Shown: positions 57,501 to 64,000 of the stretch, in pieces
Position numbering within the stretch: position 1 is the stretch's first letter
Layout: each line of letters opens with the position of its first letter
Source of the DNA: Macropodus opercularis
Lineage: Eukaryota; Chordata; Actinopteri; Anabantiformes; Osphronemidae
Assembly: GCA_030770545.1 (NCBI GenBank)
Contig: CM061096.1
Coordinates: forward strand, 12,815,501-12,879,500
Reading direction: 5' to 3'
DNA: 64,000 bases
Translations under genes and position numbers: made by a program
Notes under the pieces: generated by a model
Told to the model about the DNA's origin: nothing
Database searches by the model: none
Seen by the model: the letters and a program-made list of their open reading frames with translations, nothing else

Positions 57501-60500
57501 TGTCAAGGATCGGCACATGGCACCCACTAACGAAACAGATTTATGTATCCCCAGGGCTGCCTGCAACTTCTTTTCACTCTGTTTGACCCTTCTCTGTATT
57601 AATCACACTGATTAATGCGAGGCATCACCAGGACGAGTATAATAGTTTCAAAAGGAAAATGACTTGGAAATTACCTTAACCTATACTTGGAAATCGCCCT
57701 GGGACCTAACCCATTGTAAGCAATTCTCTACTGTACGTGTGATTATCCTGCTACCCAGAGACCCCGCTGCCTCCGATGTGGGGGCCTGTCTGCCTGCAAT
57801 TACAAGCCATTAGCCCCTGATTGATAGCTTCTCTAACGGCTAATGCAGTTCCATAGCAGAAAATGACAATAAATGCATAAATGAATAAAATGCCACTTCT
57901 CATTACTCAAATCTTTGGCCCTTTTGAATCAGTCGAGTTACTAATGCAGCTTTTACTCGTATTAAAACTAAATTACTGCGTATGTGGACGAGTGTATGAC
58001 ACAGGAGCCCATTAAGTATCATAAAATGCTGCTGTGAAGTCAGCCTGTCAGAGAAGTGCAGCGCTCATCTGAGGTGCTTTGCTTATTTCGGCTCAGCGTG
58101 AGATTAGAGAACTTTGACTGCAACGATATAACAGATAAAACCTGTGGTGTAACAGTAAGACAGAAAGTTATGAGCCTGACCTGTCCCCAGTGTGTTACAA
58201 CCTCCCTCTGCCAGCTTTATTATCACAAGCGCCACACAGCATCGATAAGCTGAGCGCGCTGTGGAGGTTCTTTGTGTTGCAGTAGTACTAAATTACGCCT
58301 TCACTCTGCGAGTCGTGCTAAAACGAGCCTGCGTGTGCTTGACTTACTGCTACTGAGAAAGCACTTTCTTCGCCTCGGCCCCCCCCAACATCCATCTAGT
58401 CGGCCCTCGTGTTGAATTACAGCCTCTCCTCCTCGTTTCTCTCCTTCCCCCTGACTGGGTGACAGTGTGGGGCCTGGCTACTCTCCTGTCGTGAGGCCGC
58501 CATTGAATGCTGGGTTATTACCCCCTAATTATCAATTACAGGGCTCGGCTTCCACACCTGGAGCAGGCCGGGCTGGGAATGAGCTTAGCCCATTAGGGTA
58601 GACCTCTGACTGGGCTGTTTATGGAGGGGGCTGAGTTCCACCTTCTGGAGGTGTTAATGGGCCTTCCAGGGGTAGAGTTGATCCATCAGCGTGTCTGATA
58701 ACACGAGCGCTACATAACTGTTGGGATTGTGGTGTTTGTCGCTAGTACAGATGCACATGCAAGAGAGGATTTAAGCTGCACAATGCAACGGGTTTTAGTC
58801 AGAAAAGTCACATCACAAAACCATAACCTGTTTACTTTAACAAGAAGAGAGATGGGATTCAGATTAAAATAAACATAGGAGTCTAAAACATTTCAGCTAT
58901 TGTTTCTACAGTAGACATGCACACAACATTTTGTCAACAATGTTATCTACTCATTTTATTTCACCAGTTGTTTCTCTCTTTTGCAGGATACACAAAATGG
59001 TCGCGCTGGTTAGTTTGGACTTTCACTCTCACAGGACACACCTGGTTCACAAGAAACACACGTCAGCCACAAGTTTCACTTCTTTGGCTCCCTTGAATTT
59101 TGGGTCATTTGTCAGACAAGGTGTGGACCTAGTAGTATTGAATATGCTTTAAATGATAAATTATATACATTTAAATATGTTTCTATTCTGTTGTTTCTTT
59201 GTATAAAGTCTACGTGTCGTTTGCTTTCTCCATCCTAAATGATGGAGTGTGACATGCTCGGGTGTTGCCACAGTCGCCTGTATCCTTTACTGTCTTCCCT
59301 CTATTCATGACTCCCAGAAATAGATGTCTTCTCAGCCTTGAATGCAAATAGACTCGACCTCTTATCATTACAATAGCGGCTCGTTCAAGCCCGTCTCGTA
59401 TGTGCTCTATTCAACTGTTAGCGGCGTTTAGGCGAAGGAGTCAGCTCATGGAGGGCGTGCGCCCTGTTGTAGGAAGATTGAAATGAAAATGAGGCAGTGC
59501 TCAAAATAGCTGCAGGCAAACGGCAGAAGCTGCTCGTCGGAGGATTGGGGGTGACAGGGGTGAAGATATACGTTATGACTTTGTGTGTGCACTAGAGCTC
59601 CAGGGTTGTTGTTGCGCCTTTGCCACGCTGAACGCTTCGGAGATATGTCACAGGTGTTATGATGGATTGAAGAGCGTGGAATGTGCAATCGGTTTATTTT
59701 GTACAAGATTGACAGAGACACACACACAGAGGGCAGGTGCGCATGTTCTTCAGATCCTCCACCCGTGCATTGATCTTCCTGCTGGTGTGTTTGTGTTCAC
59801 ATATTTCAGTACAGGCAGAACATAGGGAGGAAATGACGAAGGCTCAGCAGTGCGTCTGTTCTTTGATAATAAGAGGATAGTGAACTCCCTGTTTAGTTTA
59901 ATAGCCTAAGATGTGTAAATAGTCCCTAACAAACAACTGTGGTCGCTTTTACTCAAATGTGCTCTTACCTGAGGAAACGTCAGATCCTTTTTGAACAGAA
60001 TAGAAAAGTTTGTGTCTCTTGTCATACATGAACCCACTTATGATGACATTCAGAAGTAATAAGGCACAACCACGAGCACTGTTGCCATGCGAGGCCCCCT
60101 CCCTCTCAGTGCATTAAGGCTCCCTGCAGTCCCCCGTTGTGCTTCGCGGGGCCATGGGATGTGTTCACTGACGCAAGCTCTCGTCTCCCTTGGGCAGCCA
60201 TGCGGGTAAATAAACTGGTGATTGTGAGCTAAGGGAGGTGCACAGATTAAAAAGCCTGTTGATTACCAATCAGATAGGTGCAATGACAGTACCAGACTGC
60301 CAGCATCAGGATGAGCTCTGTCTTCAGACCTGCATCGTCATGTTTGTACGGAACTGCATCTCAATCCAGTCACTGGTTTCAGATGGAAAACAATTTATAG
60401 AAACTCGCCTGTTGTCTCATCTCTACTCTGCCTGTGACTCACCTCACACCGCTGTCGTGATTCTCAGCGAGTTTGTGGTTGTGACACATTTCACATTGGT

Positions 60501-62067
60501 CGGAGGATGATGATGATGATTCACACTTCTGATGTTTTAGCCATTTTTAAGTCCCTCCTAAGAAAATATAAATAAAATATCACAATGTTCACAGTTATGT
60601 CATGTCGGGCCCATTGCGTTCTGCAGACGGTTCTTCTCTCTGTGTGCCGCTAAAGGAACGTGTTCTTTGTTGAGAGAGAACATTAAGGTGGAAACACACA
60701 CATCAGGGTCTTTATTAAGACAATAGCTGCCATTGCCAACAAAGCACCGATTAGAGTGTATCCTGCCAACAAAGTGCTTCACTGGGGGCTCGGTTCTTCC
60801 CTTTTATGAAGCCAAATCTTTGTCACCTCAAATGAAAAGCACTTGTAACATTACAAGGTCTATCCTCCATTATCCCTCTTTACCATTATTCATCTCCAAT
60901 AAGCACTGCTGCTCCCCTCAGGGCGACAAGGCGAGGTCTGATGCAATTCGGTCCTAATCAGACACTGTTTGCCTGTTATGTTCTGCCATGCTGCGCCTCA
61001 GGCACACATGACTGCGATGGGCCCCCCATAAGGGGACCCCATGGCTGCTCCGTGGGGAGGAGCTCCTAATCCAGGATTATACTCCCAGACCCGCAGCCAG
61101 CGGGATTAGAGGATAGTCGGTGCAAAAGGACCCTGTCAGCACTCTTTCCTCAGCAGCTCAGTGGATTAGAGCCGCGCAGACGTCACGCAGCCTGTCCGAG
61201 GTGCAGAGACCAAGAGGAGCAGTGAGCCTCACCGGTCCCCTCGCAGCCCCACAGCAGCACCATACAAGGACATGGAAAAAAGGCTGGTTGAGAGCACACT
61301 CATGCACAACGAAGAGTTGACTTTTTTTTTCCATCCTTGACTTAGAGTTAGTGCAAATATGGTGTCAGGAGATAATGTTTCATCTTACGGATGGATGGCG
61401 CTAACCTAAATTGAGGAAACTGGGATTTAAATAAAAACAAGCAATCACGAGTCAACAGCTACTTCTGCAGTGAAATCCATACGCCATGCCAGCTTCTGCA
61501 CAACAGCCTTTAGAGAGATTATGTGCACGTGGGTGTGTGTCTGCACCGGAACCAGTACAAGTTAGTGGTCAGTGTGTGAAAAGCGTAGGATTCCACAGCT
61601 CGCTTCTCCAGCCGGTAATCACCTGCTATTGATTGTCTAGTAGTCAATGAGAGTGAAGTCTCAATGTGCCCTCAGAGCTGCTGCGCATGGATCGATCCTG
61701 GGCCGCCGCTGAGCCTTTGTGTGACCAGCATACTGGAATGTGCACGGCCGTGTGCAGTGTTTGCATTCCTCCATGAGAAGATAGAAGAAAGTCATACACA
61801 GAATTAGTCATTTTCCTGAAAGACGTTGTAAGTGTGATTTTTCTTAAGCTGTTTGTTCTTGTTCTGTTTTGTTGGTGAAATGCAAATGCGTGTGTTCCAC
61901 CAAGAGACTATGAGGCATGCAACCACATTACCGCCCCATCAAAACCACATCCTATCAACATTAATGCAGAGAAAGAGGCCATATTGAAATTACCAGGTGC
62001 CTAATTTGGTCTTTGTCGCTCATAATTGAAACCACTCATCCCCCACCCTGCTGAAGGGGAGGAAGGA

Positions 62068-62070
<3 letters not shown>

Positions 62071-62098
<28 letters not shown>
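62071..62098. repeat. (GA)14 microsatellite
   Basis: Perfect GA dinucleotide tract of 28 nt, preceded by GGAAGGAAGG. Confidence 0.95.
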
Positions 62099-62101
<3 letters not shown>

Positions 62102-62258
62102 TTGCCTTATAAGGCAGTGGGCTGTTATGAATGTGACGTCTCATTCCCAGCAGTGTGCTGGCAGATGAGACGGTAAAGCCCACATCTCAAATCCATCTGA
62201 AGAAAGCTGGCTCTCGCAGGCTTTGGTTGCATATCTCCAGCTGTCTTGTTTAGGTCCG

Positions 62259-62260
<2 letters not shown>

Positions 62261-62304
<44 letters not shown>
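62261..62304. repeat. (GT)22 microsatellite
   Basis: Perfect GT tract of 44 nt, a potential Z-DNA segment. It accounts for the long Val-Cys and Thr-His runs in translated frames here. Confidence 0.95.
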
Positions 62305-62306
<2 letters not shown>

Positions 62307-64000
62307 GCGATGGGCAGCCTGTGTAGTGTGTTGGTAACTCCTGCATTATTTCTCTGCAGGAGCATTTTGTTGGAATGTGTGTGCTGGTGGTGGAGGGAGA
62401 ACATGGGTGATGAATAAAGAGGTGTGTGTGTGTGGGATGCTGAGTCAGACGGGTGATTTAGAGTGTAAGCGTTACCGCACACACAGAGGCACCACGTGTA
62501 ACAGATTTTCTTTTTCTCTTTTGTTTTACTTTCAGGGATTCCACGTCCTCCTTTCCTCACAGTACCCTGTCTCATCCTTCTCTGTCTCATCCTTCTCATC
62601 CCATACAGACATTTTCATTCCTCTCTTTTCCATCGTATCCTCCTCCATCTCTCCTCTTTCCACACAGATCCTCCTTTCCCCGCTTTCCATCACTATCCCT
62701 CGCTGCCTCCTTGCATCTCGCCGTACCCTTCCCCCAACCAGACAGCCAGGCTGGATGTGTGTACTTGTGCGTGCGTGTGTGTGTGCGCACACTCCCAGCT
62801 GGGGGCAGCAGTAGGGAGGGATGTTCTTTGGGGAAATGGAGGACGGCATGCAGTCTGCTCCTCTTGGAAAACCGTCAGTGAAGCATCGCTTCCTCTCTTT
62901 ATCTGTCTACAGCTTCTTTTTTTATTTGTGTTTTTGATTTTCGAAATCCGACTTCTCGATCTGAAAGGAACATTCCCTCTACCTGTCACCCCCTCCCCCT
63001 ATTATACCTTCCTCCTCTGTTTTCTGCTGCTCCCTCTCCACATTGATGTGCCAGGATTTTCTCATGTTGCTGGTGCCCTCTCAGCGTGTGCTGCAGTCCC
63101 CCCACAGAGAGGGTTTTCTCCTGTCGCTACACAATCCACCCAGGGTATCCTCTTGCTACCAGCAGTCTGTGTAAAGCCCAGCCCTCCATTATCTCAGCTT
63201 TCCTTTAATATCTCCCCTTCTCGCTTTTTTGGAAGTGCCGCGAGCTCCTTTCAATTATCCTCCCTCATCCTCTCTGCGGTCGCTGGGAGACAGCTTTTCT
63301 GTGCAAATATTTGCTTTTCATGAATATGCTATCATTAAGCAGCCTGCATAGGTGTGGGCGCAACACCGGCGAAATGTTAATTGCTGCTCGGCGCGGCCCT
63401 CCCGTGCATTCCTCTCCTCGCAGGAATCTGGCAGGAGCTCGTCTGGGTCAGGGCAGGCTCAGGCAGCGTAGGAGACACTAGCGGAGAGATGGAGGGAGAG
63501 CAAGGAAGGAGAATGTAAATAAGAAAATTTGGATTAAGAGTAAATTTAGCAGATATACTAAAAATCTGAAAAACATGTGTCAAGTTAGTAAAAGCCAACC
63601 ACTAATTCCACAATAATCCCACTGTTTTATATTTTGCCTTTTTTCCCTGTAGTTTTACCTGCTTTTAATTACTACGTAGCTTTATCCTCCTGTTTCCCCG
63701 TTGAGGTTAGCATTTAATGAAACACGTGTTCTTTATTAAATGCATTATCATTATCATTTTTAAGACCACAAAAATGAGTGTGTGGATGCCCAGGGGAGTT
63801 CAGTTGTCAATTCTAGATTACAGCTGGCTGAGAACCAAGAGACCAGCATGAAAAGAAGGATTAGAGTCCGTTTCAACATGGAGCTGGTATCTGTTGCAAG
63901 ATCGCCTTAACGTGGTGAACAGCAGCGTCTTTGTTTTAGCCCAAGAATGCAGCCGGTTCAGCTAAATTAAAGGCGGCCATTTCCGCTGGCACGGCTGCTG

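Larger units (their letters stand above)
54418..64000. other. tbc1d16 3'UTR and gene-free flank
   Basis: I find no convincing exon in this 9.6 kb on either strand. The open frames here lack family resemblance and several are built from GT, CT or CA repeats. The first AATAAA well after the tbc1d16 stop is at 56320-56325, so the 3'UTR could be as long as 1.9 kb. Some stretches look like conserved regulatory DNA (57784-57900 and 58500-58700), but that needs comparison. Confidence 0.6.

Noticed and set aside
62125..62849. Several 70-150 codon frames on both strands
   Set aside because: Built from GT, CT and CA repeats; no protein family and no splice structure.
1..64000. CRISPR arrays, bacterial operons, phage or insertion sequences
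   Set aside because: The DNA is spliced vertebrate sequence; no regularly spaced repeats or prokaryotic genes were seen.

Overview
The window is vertebrate genomic DNA, almost certainly a ray-finned (teleost) fish. It shows compact GT-AG introns (many 80-600 nt), dinucleotide microsatellites, and five protein-coding genes. Four of these align exon by exon with genes on human 17q: tex2, ern1, gaa and tbc1d16. The fifth is a SAMD9/SAMD9L-family gene. All five read on the + strand. I placed exon boundaries by hand from splice signals and reading-frame continuity. Every gene model below closes in frame, but gene names rest on recalled protein families and no database search was run.

Layout. 1-2185: upstream DNA or 5' intron of tex2. 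2211-10250: tex2, an ER lipid-transfer protein with an SMP domain (11 coding exons, 1184 aa), with a long 3'UTR to about 11.96 kb. 12165-13020 on the minus strand: a small non-coding snoRNA host gene with two intronic C/D-box snoRNAs that share one rRNA guide. Its place between tex2 and ern1 and its guide sequence identify it as the fish counterpart of SNHG25/SNORD104. It starts beside the ern1 promoter. 13387-26066: ern1 (IRE1alpha, 22 coding exons, 1086 aa), the ER-stress sensor kinase/RNase, with an unusually long C-terminal tail. 27640-33348: a SAMD9-like innate-immunity gene with a perfect interferon response element near its first exon. 34638-39639: gaa, lysosomal acid alpha-glucosidase (19 coding exons, 913 aa). 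40600-54417: tbc1d16, a Rab GTPase-activating protein (12 coding exons, 752 aa). 54418-64000: no gene recognised; microsatellites and stretches resembling conserved non-coding elements.

The genes are ordinary single transcription units, not an operon. tex2, ern1, gaa and tbc1d16 all serve the endomembrane system (ER contacts, ER stress, lysosome, endosome recycling), but their proximity reflects ancestral synteny. In human, TEX2-SNHG25-ERN1 (17q23) and GAA-CCDC40-TBC1D16 (17q25) are far apart on the same chromosome arm. Here they are contiguous, with a SAMD9-like gene at the junction and no sign of CCDC40. The least obvious content is the minus-strand snoRNA host and its duplicated snoRNA, the interferon element on the SAMD9-like gene, the ern1 tail, and a 78-nt stop-free intron in tbc1d16.
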